DNA of 32,941 nt from JBEKUY01 sp049514555 (lineage in GTDB: Bacteria > Acidobacteriota > Terriglobia > Acidiferrales > UBA7541). The stretch covers positions 1 to 32,941 of the forward strand of contig JBEKUY010000018.1 in NCBI GenBank assembly GCA_049514555.1. The letters run 5' to 3'. Under the pieces are notes generated by a model. That model was not told the origin of the DNA. It made no database searches and was given only the letters and a program-made list of their open reading frames with translations. This document shows positions 1 to 8,957 of this stretch, one piece after another. The stretch's first letter is position 1, and every line of letters begins with the position of its first letter. The position numbers and the translations under genes are program-made.

Positions 1-1526
1 GATTCCGGGACGCCTTGCTGGGTTAGATAGTTCCGGACAGCTTCCGCGCGCTTCTCTGAGAGCTCCTGATTGAAAGCTTCGGTGCCGACGCTATCGGTGT
101 GGCCTTCGACAGCCAGCTTGAGCGACGGATAGGCAAGCACGATGCCGGATATCTTGGCCAACTTCTCGCGTGCCAGCGGACGGAGCGTGAACTTGCCGAA
201 GTCGAAGAGCACATCCGACATATTGACGACAAGGCCGCGTGCGGTGTCGCGAGTTTCCAGGATTAAGTTGAACTGTTGGAGGAGACGGGCACGAAGTTCT
301 TCGCGCTCACGCACGGTCTGCTGAAGCTGCAGATCGGATGCGGCTGCGGCGGCGCGATTCCGGTCCGAATCCGCTTGCGCGGCCTGTTGCTGTTGCTGGG
401 CCTCATTGCGCTGGCGAACGGCATCGGCGGTAACAGCTTCGGCGGCCTGCTGCTGTTGCTGAGCGTTGTTGCGGGCTCTTTCGGCATCGGCTTGGGCGCC
501 AGCAGCCTGTTGGGCGGCGGCCTGCGCTTCGAGGTTCTTGCGGTCCGCCTCATTGCGTTCGCGAACGGCGTCAGCGGTAACGGCTTCGGCGTTGACTCGG
601 CGCTGCGATTCCTCATTGGCACGAGCCCTTGCGGAGGCTTCACGGCCGGCTCCCGCGCGGCGTTCGGCCTCGGCGCGTTCTTCGTCGATATGCTTCATGG
701 CGATTTCACGTGCGTCTTCCGCCGTCTGCACGACTTCGCGCGACAAGGCAATAAGCGATTTCTTGTTTTCATGCTTCCGGGTGGCGAGCGCGTCCGCCTC
801 GTTCATCTGGCGAACGGCCTTTTCGTAGCTTGTCGCGGCGTATCTTTCGGCGCCGGCAGATTGCGCTATGCGCAAGGCATTGCGCGCTTCAAAAAATTCG
901 AGCGGCAATTTGGCGTTCAGGACCACACGGTCGAACTTATAGCCCGTGGGGATGTACCCACCGCGATCGATCAATTCATACTTGGCGTCCACGGCTTCGG
1001 TAGCGCCGACGGTGTCCGGGCGAATCGCGTTCTCGAGGACCACGACGTTGCTGGGACGACGCACGGCGTAATAAGGTTCCGCTGTCACGATCAGCGCGAA
1101 AGCCTGAAGGTCCGTGGTCACGTCCAGCTTGCTCCGGTGGTTATCGCCCACCAATACTTCACCGATGTTCACTGGCCGGCCTTCTGGCGAAATCGCCCAC
1201 AACACATAGGTCAGATACTCGTTGCCAAAGCTTGTCGGCTTGTCCAGTCTGGAAAATTCGACTTCGATTTCCAGTGCCCCGCGCTTGCTCTCGACTTTGG
1301 CCTCGCCCGCCGCAGCAGGCATCAAATCCGTACCTTGAAAATTGATCTTTGTGGCCCCACTGCGGTGTCTATAGTTCACTGCCCGGGTCGTGCGGCTCAC
1401 CACGTTGATCCGGTACGTCGGTGTTGGATTGCCGGAGTCTGCCGGCACTTGCGTCTGGGCCTGCGCTTGCGCCGATACGCCAAGCGTCATTACGACTGCC
1501 AGGGTGATACCTGATATCTTGAACAT
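1..1526 (-). CDS. OmpA-family envelope protein with Ala/Gln-rich coiled coil, C-terminus cut by window start
   Basis: The reading frame is open from an ATG at 1526 to the window edge, giving 508 complete codons without a stop. GGAGGAG lies about 6 nt before the ATG. Residues 1-23 form a signal peptide ending in AQAQAQ. Residues about 200-285 resemble the DUF4398 type (AERYAATSYEKAV, then alternating helices). Residues about 285-410 are a charged Ala/Gln/Glu coiled coil in which the block AVTADAVR-RNEA occurs twice. From about residue 425 an OmpA/MotB peptidoglycan-binding domain starts (DVLFDFGKFTLRP, then YPSLKLAVEGHTDSVG and NQELSEKRAEAV). The likely role is a periplasmic or outer-membrane-anchored tether to peptidoglycan with a rod-like spacer. 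The domain ending is off-window. Family assignment is from visible motifs; the DUF4398 call is less certain. Confidence 0.85.
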   Translation of the reverse strand, partial: MFKISGITLAVVMTLGVSAQAQAQTQVPADSGNPTPTYRINVVSRTTRAVNYRHRSGATKINFQGTDLMPAAAGEAKVESKRGALEIEVEFSRLDKPTSFGNEYLTYVLWAISPEGRPVNIGEVLVGDNHRSKLDVTTDLQAFALIVTAEPYYAVRRPSNVVVLENAIRPDTVGATEAVDAKYELIDRGGYIPTGYKFDRVVLNAKLPLEFFEARNALRIAQSAGAERYAATSYEKAVRQMNEADALATRKHENKKSLIALSREVVQTAEDAREIAMKHIDEERAEAERRAGAGREASARARANEESQRRVNAEAVTADAVRERNEADRKNLEAQAAAQQAAGAQADAERARNNAQQQQQAAEAVTADAVRQRNEAQQQQQAAQADSDRNRAAAAASDLQLQQTVREREELRARLLQQFNLILETRDTARGLVVNMSDVLFDFGKFTLRPLAREKLAKISGIVLAYPSLKLAVEGHTDSVGTEAFNQELSEKRAEAVRNYLTQQGVPE

Positions 1527-1842
1527 GTGTCTCCTCCTAAAAACTTCGAGACCCCAGGATCAGGCGTTGTGAGCCTCAATACTGTGCGATAGTGTACGTT
1601 TCGCAAGAAAGAACGGTGCAAAACCAAAAATTCCATTTTGGGTATTCACTGGCCTGCAGTCCGTACCAAAACCACCTTCCAAAGCGCGGACCTAACCAAG
1701 TGGAGGAAAAGAACTCGACACGTTGCATACCGTGATGGGTCGGCAGGAAGAATCGGTTGGGCAGCGAAAGTCTGAAAAGAACGTGAGAAACAACTAACGA
1801 GCCTTCAAGAGTCGTCTGACCAAAGCTTTTACAGAGCGCTTT
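1527..1842. other. Intergenic spacer, AT-richer, no gene seen
   Basis: This 316-nt stretch lies upstream of the OmpA-domain gene and downstream of the membrane-protein gene, both on the minus strand. It is visibly richer in A and T than its neighbours and should contain the OmpA-gene promoter, but I see no convincing -35/-10 pair. A weak AAAGC/GCTTT inverted pair near 1827-1843 could be a poor terminator for the membrane-protein gene. I see no RNA gene. Confidence 0.5.
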
Positions 1843-2256
1843 TTAAGAATGGTTTGGCGGAGAAACACCGCGCAAGGGAAGCAAAACGATAAGAGTATAA
1901 ATTCCCAGAGTGGTCCCAAACGGAATTTCAGAGACCGACAAGAAAGCTGCAATCAGAGCCAGCATGCGTGCTGCCCGTTGATTTGCTAAGATAGCCAGAC
2001 CAGCCAAAACCCCGAAAATACCGCTTAGAATTGACAAGACCACGATGCCAGTATAAACGATGTGAAAATCATGCATCAACGCAAACGGATTAGGCACGCG
2101 AGTCAGCAGCGCGCCAAACATGACTGTGGCCGTTCCGCTAAACAGAATGAGGCAGATTCCCATGATGAGGCGGAGAATCCCATATACGAGCCAGCAAACA
2201 CCCAGGATCTGCCGCTGACCGCTCAGATTGCCGGCCGCTGATTCATCCAATGACAT
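1843..2256 (-). CDS. Small four-helix integral membrane protein, function unknown
   Basis: The 137-residue product has four hydrophobic stretches: about residues 18-40 (GVCWLVYGILRLIMGICLIL), 42-52 plus a loop, 65-92 (IVYTGIVVLSILSGIFGVLAGLA cut at 20 for display is within this span) and 97-128. The tail is short and polar. An in-frame GTG at 2343 would add 29 polar residues, but its purine-rich stretch is too close to the start. The ATG at 2256 follows GGGAGACGGAG with good spacing, so I chose it. I do not recognise a named family; similar 3-4 TM proteins of unknown role are frequent in soil bacteria. It is divergent from the FkbM gene. Confidence 0.6.
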   Translation of the reverse strand: MSLDESAAGNLSGQRQILGVCWLVYGILRLIMGICLILFSGTATVMFGALLTRVPNPFALMHDFHIVYTGIVVLSILSGIFGVLAGLAILANQRAARMLALIAAFLSVSEIPFGTTLGIYTLIVLLPLRGVSPPNHS

Positions 2257-2350
2257 CTCCGTCTCCCGATGATTCGCTCTATTCTCTTGATCCGTCGCTG
2301 GATTAGAGCTTATTCCTCGGCCTCCGTCTGTCCACTTTGGCACACCCTCC

Positions 2351-2393
2351 AGCGCTGTTCGTCTTCAGCGCTAGTGGGAGCGAGGCGCGCTCC
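2351..2393. repeat. Two adjacent perfect inverted repeats in a divergent intergenic region
   Basis: AGCGCTG at 2351-2357 pairs with CAGCGCT at 2366-2372 (8-nt loop), and GGAGCG at 2377-2382 pairs with CGCTCC at 2388-2393 (5-nt loop). They lie between the divergent membrane-protein gene and the FkbM gene. There is no T-tract on either strand, so they are more likely regulatory or REP-like than terminators. Confidence 0.5.
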
Positions 2394-2538
2394 GGCTTAA
2401 CTCTGCTTGTGGAACTCGATGAACTCCGCGACATCCGCGCGCAGCTCCTCCTGACATATACTTCGGTTTCCCTGGGGCGCCCGGAATGAAGACTCGGCTG
2501 GGCGGCGACCCGCTTCCCGGTCACCGGGAGGAGGCAGT

Positions 2539-3315
2539 GTGAAAACCTCACAGCGAAAACTCGAAGAGCTCCTGTGGGTTCTGGGGCTCTCTAGAGCGGC
2601 TCGCTCCCTTCGCCGCGTTTTGAGGGGACCCCGCGCGCTGCGGGACCGGCGATTGATGCGGCAGTTCTTCGCGCCGCTTCTTCCTCCCGGCGCCCTGGTG
2701 TTCGATGTGGGAGCAAACGTCGGAACTTTGACCGAAGTATTTGCCTCCCTCGGCGCGAAAGTGATTGCTGTCGAACCGAATCCTGATTGCGCTCGGCACA
2801 TTCAACTCGTTACGGAAAGAGCCGCGGTCGAAGTGATCCAAGCTGCCGCAGGCGGGAAGGCCGGAACCGCCATCCTCCACGTCGCGGACCGAAGGGACAA
2901 AATGTCCTCTCTCTCCGAAGAATGGTGCGAGGCCATGCGCAAGCAGTCTAAGGTTCATGAAGGGATTTGGACGAGAGAGATCACGGTCCCCGTGGTGACC
3001 CTGGATGCGTTGATCGAGAAATATGGCATGCCTCACTACATCAAGATAGACGTCGAAGGATATGAAGAGAACGTCCTCGATGGGCTTTCGCGCCAACCTT
3101 CTCTGCTCTCCTTTGAGTTCAACAGGGCATATTTCGACACGGCGATTTGCTGCCTCGAAAAGAAACTCTTGGATCGCTCGCTTTTCAATTTCACCGTCGT
3201 CGATCCGATACGTTTCGAGCTGCCGGAGTGGGTCGGCCGAGAGGCCTTGAGAAACAAACTCATCGCCCTCGGCGAAGAGAAAGGCCTCGGTGACGTGTTT
3301 GTCCGGAGGCCCTGA
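2539..3315 (+). CDS. FkbM-family SAM-dependent methyltransferase
   Basis: The 258-residue product has the class I methyltransferase glycine-rich loop FDVGANVGTLT at about residues 55-65 and the ribose-binding acidic motif VEPN at 78-81. The FkbM signature YIKIDVEGYEENVLDGL is at about 167-183. The family transfers methyl groups from S-adenosylmethionine to oxygens, usually on sugars or polyketides, so modification of a surface glycan is possible but not shown. The GTG start at 2539 follows GGGAGGAGGCAG with proper spacing and replaces a more distant ATG. The N-terminal 40 residues are strongly basic. No glycosyltransferases or other polysaccharide genes flank it, so it appears to be a stand-alone gene. 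It is divergently transcribed from the membrane-protein gene upstream. Confidence 0.85.
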   Translation: MKTSQRKLEELLWVLGLSRAARSLRRVLRGPRALRDRRLMRQFFAPLLPPGALVFDVGANVGTLTEVFASLGAKVIAVEPNPDCARHIQLVTERAAVEVIQAAAGGKAGTAILHVADRRDKMSSLSEEWCEAMRKQSKVHEGIWTREITVPVVTLDALIEKYGMPHYIKIDVEGYEENVLDGLSRQPSLLSFEFNRAYFDTAICCLEKKLLDRSLFNFTVVDPIRFELPEWVGREALRNKLIALGEEKGLGDVFVRRP

Positions 3316-3436
3316 GAAATGGAATCCGCGCTCGTGTAATCTCGCGCTAAACAGGCGCTTCCCGCTTCGTGCCGTCTACGCTCAGATTTGATCCGCTTGC
3401 ATTCTCTCCGCTGGATATTCCGATATCGGAAATGAA

Positions 3437-3469
3437 AACGGCGGGAATGCTCTCGCGTTTCCCGCCGTT
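3437..3469 (-). terminator. Hairpin terminator for the XRE gene, possibly bidirectional
   Basis: An 11-bp perfect inverted repeat (3437-3447 with 3459-3469, core GGCGGGA/TCCCGCC, 11-nt loop) lies between the converging FkbM and XRE genes. On the minus strand it is followed by TTTCATTT, a modest U-tract. On the plus strand the tail CTGATCTTT is weaker. Confidence 0.65.
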
Positions 3470-3490
3470 CTGATCTTTCGTGGCCCGGGT

Positions 3491-4174
3491 CTAGCGCGTG
3501 TGGCTGTAGACGACCGCTCCCGGCGGACGCCGGAGAAATGGCTGCGCGTGAACGTGCGCCGGGATCTGCGTATGCCCATGCGTTTGCGCGAGCCGAGCGG
3601 GATTCCCGATGGGCCGCAGGTTCACGGGGGTGGCCGAAACGTTGTCGCTGATGGCCTGCAAGCGCTTCAGTATGGACTGCCACTGTTCCCAGTCGAGTTG
3701 CCGCAGGAACGGCCGCAGTCCCTGAATGAAGCCGTCCTCGAGCAGAGCTTCTCCATCCGATTCGGGGATGAAGAAGCGGTTGAGACCCACATTCAGCGCC
3801 TCGGAGATTTTCTCCAAGGTTCCGAGGCTGGGCGTCATTTGGCCGCTCTCGATCCGCGAGAGATACGAGCGCGAAACCTTCGAGCGTGCCTGGAGTTGGC
3901 TCTGCGTCATGCCGCGAGATTCGCGCAACTGGCGGATGCGCTGGCCAATATTCTCCACCGTTTCGCGATTGGCCCACTTATCCGCGGGCTGCTCGGCTCC
4001 AGGCACGTCCGGCGGTGGCGGCGACGGTATCAAGAACTCCAGCCGCGGCGGCAGCGCCCGGACGCACCTCCGGCAGTTCCCAGTGCGGGTCCGGTATTGC
4101 ACGAGACCGCACATCTTGCAGCGAATGACTTCCCGGTCTAAATCAGTATTCAGACTGTCGTTGTGTTCCGACAC
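3491..4174 (-). CDS. XRE-family transcriptional regulator with N-terminal zinc ribbon and His-rich tail
   Basis: The 227-residue product begins at a GTG at 4174, preceded by GAGGAG at about 6 nt. A longer frame back to 4279 would cover the promoter and is rejected. Residues 19-37 hold a CxxC-x11-CxxC zinc ribbon (C19, C22, C34, C37). A Pro-rich linker follows, then a Cro/C1-type HTH at about 76-134 (IGQRIRQLRESRGMTQSQLQ, SRSYLSRIESG). The remainder is helical. Near the C-terminus is a His-rich stretch (HGHTQIPAHVHA, about 199-210). The protein is expected to bind DNA as a dimer; the zinc ribbon may add DNA or protein contacts. The target is unknown. It has its own strong promoter and a nearby palindrome, which would suit autoregulation. 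The HTH call is firm; the metal-related ideas are inference. Confidence 0.85.
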   Translation of the reverse strand: MSEHNDSLNTDLDREVIRCKMCGLVQYRTRTGNCRRCVRALPPRLEFLIPSPPPPDVPGAEQPADKWANRETVENIGQRIRQLRESRGMTQSQLQARSKVSRSYLSRIESGQMTPSLGTLEKISEALNVGLNRFFIPESDGEALLEDGFIQGLRPFLRQLDWEQWQSILKRLQAISDNVSATPVNLRPIGNPARLAQTHGHTQIPAHVHAQPFLRRPPGAVVYSHTR

Positions 4175-4260
4175 CGGAGCTCCTCGCTGACTCGTCCGGC
4201 GACCGGAAAAGGAGAAACGTCGCGTCCTTTTGGGGAAGGCAGAAGACTGGCGCGACCGGC

Positions 4261-4289
4261 AATATCCTCTGGGCGACAATTTTTGTCAA
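4261..4289 (-). promoter_or_regulatory. Sigma70-type promoter for the XRE regulator gene
   Basis: On the minus strand a consensus TTGACA (4289-4284) is separated by 17 nt from GATATT (4266-4261). The expected start is near 4254, about 80 nt before the GTG at 4174. Spacing and hexamers are close to the sigma70 consensus. Confidence 0.7.
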
Positions 4290-4295
4290 GAGAAA

Positions 4296-4313
4296 TTTTG
4301 AGAATGCTCAAAA
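4296..4313. promoter_or_regulatory. Perfect palindrome upstream of the XRE promoter, candidate operator
   Basis: TTTTGAG-AATG-CTCAAAA is a perfect 7-bp inverted repeat immediately upstream of the -35 box. A second, shorter one (GACAATTTTTGTC, 4275-4287) overlaps the -35 box itself. Their place fits an activator site and a repressor site for an XRE dimer, but no binding partner can be proved from sequence. Confidence 0.45.
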
Positions 4314-4354
4314 GATGTTGCATCCTAGGACAAGACTTTTACGCTGCACATTCG

Positions 4355-4372
4355 CCTGTCCCTTAGGACAGG
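4355..4372 (-). terminator. Hairpin just after the HD-domain gene
   Basis: CCTGTCC (4355-4361) pairs with GGACAGG (4366-4372) around a CTTA loop, 5 nt after the stop of the HD gene. No immediate U-tract follows on the minus strand, so it may be an mRNA 3'-end stabilising hairpin rather than an efficient intrinsic terminator. Confidence 0.45.
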
Positions 4373-4377
4373 GAGGA

Positions 4378-4980
4378 TTACGGCTTCGCCGACGGCGTTT
4401 GAACGTTTCCGCGAAGTCCCAACTCGTCCGCGATGTCCCGCATTGCCGCGATGCACGCCGCGATGTGCTCCTCAAGCGGCACGCCCAGCTCCTCCGCTCC
4501 CTTGCGCACATCCTCGCGACTCACGCCTCGCGCGAACGCCTTGTCCTTCATCCGTTTCTTCACCGAACCCGCTTCCAGGTCCAGGATGCTCTTCGACGGC
4601 CGCACCAGCGAGCACGCCACCAGGAAGCCCGCCAGTTCGTCGCAGGCGAAGAGCGTGTGCTCCAAGGGGGTCTGCCGCGGGACGCCGCAGTAATCTGCGT
4701 GCGAGAGAATCGCTCGTATGGTCTCTTCCGAGTAGCCGTGCTCACGCAGAATGAGGGAGCCCTGCGCTGGATGCTCCTTGTCCGGCGCATGCTCCGCGTT
4801 CGGCCAACGTTCGTAGTCGAAATCGTGCAGGAGCGCCGTGACTCCCCAAAGCTCCTCGTTCGCTCCCGCTCTTCGCGCGTACGCGCGCACGCAGGCCTCC
4901 ACCCCCAGCGCATGTTTGCGCAAGTTCTCCGATTGCGTGTACTCGCACAACAGCTTCCAGGCTTCCTCTCTCGTCGGCAT
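4378..4980 (-). CDS. HD-domain phosphohydrolase
   Basis: The 200-residue product has the HD-superfamily metal ligands in order: H23 (LRKHALGVE), H52-D53 (ALLHDFDYE), a histidine near 70 (KEHPAQG), H94 (ILSHADYCG) and an acidic residue in ACDELAG around 114. Family members hydrolyse nucleotides or other phosphoesters with divalent metal in the cytoplasm; the substrate here is unknown. AAGGAG precedes the ATG by 4 nt. The gene starts 37 nt after the stop of the LssY_C gene on the same strand, so the two are probably co-transcribed. The C-terminal 70 residues are helical and charged (KKRMKDKAFARGVSREDVRK) as in other HDIG-type proteins. No regulatory domain is fused to it. Confidence 0.85.
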   Translation of the reverse strand: MPTREEAWKLLCEYTQSENLRKHALGVEACVRAYARRAGANEELWGVTALLHDFDYERWPNAEHAPDKEHPAQGSLILREHGYSEETIRAILSHADYCGVPRQTPLEHTLFACDELAGFLVACSLVRPSKSILDLEAGSVKKRMKDKAFARGVSREDVRKGAEELGVPLEEHIAACIAAMRDIADELGLRGNVQTPSAKP

Positions 4981-5017
4981 TTCTCTCCTTCACCTCCGCT
5001 CCTTCTTCTCAAGAGCA

Positions 5018-6235
5018 TCACTTTCTTTCGGCGGTTGTTTCCGCGAGGCGCATGACGAGAACCTCGCCATTGGAATTGATGCTGCCGCCGGTGGCGGTGC
5101 GTGCGTCCTTGACGGCGTCCCGCGGGGCGATATGGAAGAGCGCGGAGAGTTCTCCGGTTTCGGCGAGCGATTTGCCAACGAATTCACGCTCGGTGTCCAC
5201 GTCGGGGTCGATCTTGTGAGTGATGCCGTTGTTGCGCTTGTCACGCTCGAAGCCGATGTCGTGAGTGGCGGCGCCCACCCAGACGGGCTGGCCGCCGAGG
5301 GTCAGGGATGACTTCCAGAGACGCAGGTGGTGCCGCGTGGCGGCGACGGTGATCGGCTCGGCATGAGCGAAGCCGTAGTCCTGCGGACGGCCGAAGAGAT
5401 AGAGCACGCTCATGGGCATTTGCACGTAGGATTCTTTCGAGAGACTTTCAATCAAGCCACTCAAGAAGGCGCCTTTGACGTCCTTATCCACTTTCACCCA
5501 ACCGGCATCCATGAAGATCTGTTGAACCTGCTCCTCGCTGCCGATGAGGAGAAAGTTGGTCAAATCGCCCGGATTGCCGGACTTGTCGGAGACGCGGCGG
5601 GGAATATTTTGCAGGAGATCGGCGTTGACTCCGGGGATCGTGGTCGCGATGGGCGCTGGCGCGGATGAACCGGAGGGAGCGAAGACCTCGATCGTAACCG
5701 TATAGGCTCCGTCCGCGGATTCTTTGGACATCTGATTGATTCCCAGCCAGAGGCGCCCGCCTGCGCGGATGGCAGCGTCGTACTTCGCGCCGACGACGAA
5801 GGGTTGCGCCACGTCGGCGTCGCCGATGCGGCCGATGAGTGCGCCGTGGCCGGCCTGATTGTCCGGAAGCATTCGCAGGAGATCCTTGAACCCGCGGGGC
5901 AATCCCTCGGGACCGAACTCTGTGGAGCCCGCAAACGTGAGCGTGCCCGTGGCAGTTAGGGAGACGCGCGAGCCGGGTTTGAGGTCGATGCCGGTGTCAA
6001 CCCAGTGCTGGTCGCCGGTGATGCCGATTTCCGGATAACGGGGGCGCGCGGGAACGGTGGCGGATTTATCGATGGCAGGTGCAGCTTGATTGGCTGCCGG
6101 AGCGGCAGGTGGAGCGGGCCCGCGTTCGAGTCGGGCGGAGGCCAGCCTCGCGCACGGGCCAAACAAGAGGAATAGCAGCACGGCGAAAAGGAAGAGTGTC
6201 CAGCGCGCCAGATTGCGAACTGTGTGCCGGTTCAT
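5018..6235 (-). CDS. Secreted LecA-like / LssY_C domain protein
   Basis: The 405-residue product starts at the ATG at 6235 (AGGAG 10 nt upstream). This choice puts a signal peptide at the very N-terminus (WTLFLFAVLLFLLFG, residues 12-26, possible cleavage near ASA at 34); the longer frame to 6322 adds an implausible basic extension. Residues 36-66 are a Pro/Ala linker. Residues about 70-186 look like a PA-IL/LecA-type galactose-binding beta-sandwich (DQHWVDTGIDLKPGSRVSLT, AGGRLWLGINQ). Residues about 205-375 match the LssY C-terminal domain (GDLTNFLLIGSEEQVQQ, AGWVKVD, RHHLRLWKS, VGAATHDIGFE). LssY was named from a type I secretion-linked locus of Legionella, but no secretion genes are here. 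A sugar-binding envelope role is inferred. It is divergent from ispG and upstream of the HD gene. Confidence 0.75.
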   Translation of the reverse strand: MNRHTVRNLARWTLFLFAVLLFLLFGPCARLASARLERGPAPPAAPAANQAAPAIDKSATVPARPRYPEIGITGDQHWVDTGIDLKPGSRVSLTATGTLTFAGSTEFGPEGLPRGFKDLLRMLPDNQAGHGALIGRIGDADVAQPFVVGAKYDAAIRAGGRLWLGINQMSKESADGAYTVTIEVFAPSGSSAPAPIATTIPGVNADLLQNIPRRVSDKSGNPGDLTNFLLIGSEEQVQQIFMDAGWVKVDKDVKGAFLSGLIESLSKESYVQMPMSVLYLFGRPQDYGFAHAEPITVAATRHHLRLWKSSLTLGGQPVWVGAATHDIGFERDKRNNGITHKIDPDVDTEREFVGKSLAETGELSALFHIAPRDAVKDARTATGGSINSNGEVLVMRLAETTAERK

Positions 6236-6384
6236 GAGAGTGCAACTCCTGTGCCGGCCACGAATGGCGGCAGGATCAGAATAGGCAGGTTGGCAACGGG
6301 TTTCAAGCCGCGAGCGAGGCATGGCGCGGGTGTGGGCGGGGAAAGGACCGTGCTCTTAGATTTCGCGGGAGAGCCAAGTCGGGC

Positions 6385-6390
6385 TAGAAT
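6385..6390 (+). promoter_or_regulatory. Candidate -10 box of ispG, nearly leaderless
   Basis: TAGAAT ends 9 nt before the ispG ATG, so a normal start point would fall about 2-4 nt before the ATG. The only upstream hexamer at proper spacing is a weak TTTCGC-like -35. Confidence 0.4.
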
Positions 6391-6399
6391 TGAAGGGTA

Positions 6400-7677
<1,278 letters not shown>

Positions 7678-7685
7678 GTGAAGGC

Positions 7686-7705
7686 CCGCCCTCTGAAGAG
7701 GGCGG
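7686..7705 (+). terminator. GC-rich hairpin 8 nt after ispG
   Basis: CCGCCCTCT (7686-7694) pairs perfectly with AGAGGGCGG (7697-7705). There is no T-run directly behind it, so it could be a REP-like palindrome or an mRNA 3'-end hairpin acting as a factor-dependent terminator. Confidence 0.5.
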
Positions 7706-7757
7706 CTACATGAGCGCGCCTGTGGAAAAACACCCCCTACCCCCCACCTTTTTCTGT

Positions 7758-7874
7758 AACTGCGGATTCTAAAGGGTTTTAAGTCTAGTGTTTCAGAACT
7801 GCGGATGATAAAGGACTTACAGTCGCATTTTATGGAACTGCGCATTCTAAAAGGGTTAGCTACAGGAGACCCTC
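7758..7874. repeat. Three degenerate 39-nt tandem units
   Basis: The core AACTGCGSATTCTAAAGG starts at 7758, 7797 and 7836, exactly 39 nt apart each time. Units 1 and 2 agree at about two thirds of positions and best in the first 25 nt; unit 3 keeps the core and then diverges. The array is preceded by a C-rich run and lies in non-coding sequence. Confidence 0.65.
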
Positions 7875-7904
7875 CTGCGCCAAGGCTACGGAGGGCAGGC
7901 GCAG
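7870..7904. repeat. REP-like palindrome with two competing stems
   Basis: CCCTCC (7870-7875) pairs with GGAGGG (7890-7895), and CTGCGCC (7875-7881) pairs with GGCGCAG (7898-7904). The stems are mutually exclusive. The block ends the 39-nt repeat array and resembles dispersed palindromic elements. Confidence 0.5.
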
Positions 7905-8153
7905 CCGCATGGGCAGAAAGGCGCAAAAGAACAGACTTGGTTTTTGAAGCGAGGGAGCAGCCACTGCTGATTCTAGGGGAGTTGGCGAGTGCGAGGCGAC
8001 GAGTCACGAAGCATTTTACCGCAGAAGCAATAGAAAGTCAAGAGTTACTTATGAGTATTCGAATGGATTTGCGGAAAGCCGAAGAAAACAAGACGGTTGT
8101 GAGGCGGAGGTCTGGCGCCTGTTGCGCCTTCGGCGATGCTGAGCACGACGGGA

Positions 8154-8795
8154 TCAATGCTTGCCAGGAGAGGGAGCGGTGGAATCAACGGAGGCCGGAG
8201 CAACCGTGAACGGAAAGATGCTTATGTTCCGAGTTCCAAGCATAAGCGCATATTCGCCGGCTGGGAGCGGTTGCTGAGGGCGGACAAGCCACACCATTTC
8301 TTCAGGTTGAGAAACGTCCACGGGAATCAAGTCGCTTTGATTAGCATCGGCAGTTTTGCTGCCACCCACTATAGGCAGTACAGTCATTCTGCCGCCATCG
8401 AGTTCGCGGTGGTCTTTCTTGGGATGCAACCTGACGATCGCTGGAGCACCGGGAAGCGAAATCAGGCGGCAAATGCAGATGACGGGCCGACCAGGCTCGA
8501 CCTGAGCCTGCGCGTGTAGTCCTTCGTAGTCGGCTACGATGGCCGCCGGAACGGCGCCGTAAGATAAGGAAGCCGCCAAGCCGCGCTTGACCCGAGTCTT
8601 GGAGGGCATTGCGGCGGCGATTAGTGTCCAATCCGAAGCCTGAATCAACACTCCGGGGCGATTCGTGGGATAGTCTGCCGTGAAATTCGAGGCGGCAGAG
8701 GTGGTATCGGTCTTGTCCTGCGCGGCGGTGAACCGTGGTGAAACCAGGACCATCCCCAAAACGGAGAAGGCCGTCCAGCATACGGGAGATTTCAT
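8154..8795 (-). CDS. Secreted protein of unknown function
   Basis: The 213-residue product begins at the ATG at 8795, after GAGG with 7-nt spacing. Residues 1-26 are a typical signal peptide (CWTAFSVLGMVLVSPRFTAAQ); the frame upstream of this ATG is rejected because it would bury the signal. The mature part has no recognised domain. It carries GVLIQASDWTLIAAAMP, a central segment with VEPGRPVICICRL, and near the end LPAGEYALMLGTRNISIFPF. The last motif resembles LKPGEYALAELLPEGINLYV in the protein at 15751-16848, suggesting a shared beta-strand ending. It is probably exported to the periplasm or cell surface. It is transcribed divergently from the WG-repeat gene. Confidence 0.7.
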   Translation of the reverse strand: MKSPVCWTAFSVLGMVLVSPRFTAAQDKTDTTSAASNFTADYPTNRPGVLIQASDWTLIAAAMPSKTRVKRGLAASLSYGAVPAAIVADYEGLHAQAQVEPGRPVICICRLISLPGAPAIVRLHPKKDHRELDGGRMTVLPIVGGSKTADANQSDLIPVDVSQPEEMVWLVRPQQPLPAGEYALMLGTRNISIFPFTVAPASVDSTAPSPGKH

Positions 8796-8957
8796 GACGG
8801 AACCTCGAGAGTGTCGCGATACTAGCATGGATTTATAGTAAACGCCACGTCTCCGATGAAATAATGTTTCCATGGGAGGTGAAAGAAAACAGGCGGTTGC
8901 ATCGCCGCGAAGAACGGGTGACAAGTAACAGGGCCGCAGGTGGATTGAAACCGGATC

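Larger units (their letters stand above)
7678..8153. other. Repeat-rich intergenic region without a supported gene
   Basis: This 476-nt gap after ispG holds a GC hairpin (7686-7705), a C-rich and T-rich tract (7731-7755), three degenerate 39-nt tandem units (7758-7874) and a second palindrome (7870-7904). A 134-codon plus-strand frame at 7805-8209 crosses the repeats and the end of the opposing gene; it is Arg-rich, lacks any domain and has no Shine-Dalgarno, so I do not call it. Near 8114-8128 is a further small inverted pair (GGCGC/GCGCC). Confidence 0.6.

Noticed and set aside
276..1514. A 412-codon plus-strand open frame in the first 1.5 kb
   Set aside because: It is antisense to the OmpA-domain gene, which has a signal peptide, a strong ribosome binding site and readable OmpA motifs.
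7758..7874. CRISPR-like array
   Set aside because: The repeats are degenerate, there are only three units, the units abut without unique equal-length spacers, and no cas genes are near.
7805..8209. A 134-codon plus-strand frame after ispG
   Set aside because: It begins in the 39-nt repeat array, has no Shine-Dalgarno or domain, and runs into the 3' end of the opposing secreted-protein gene.
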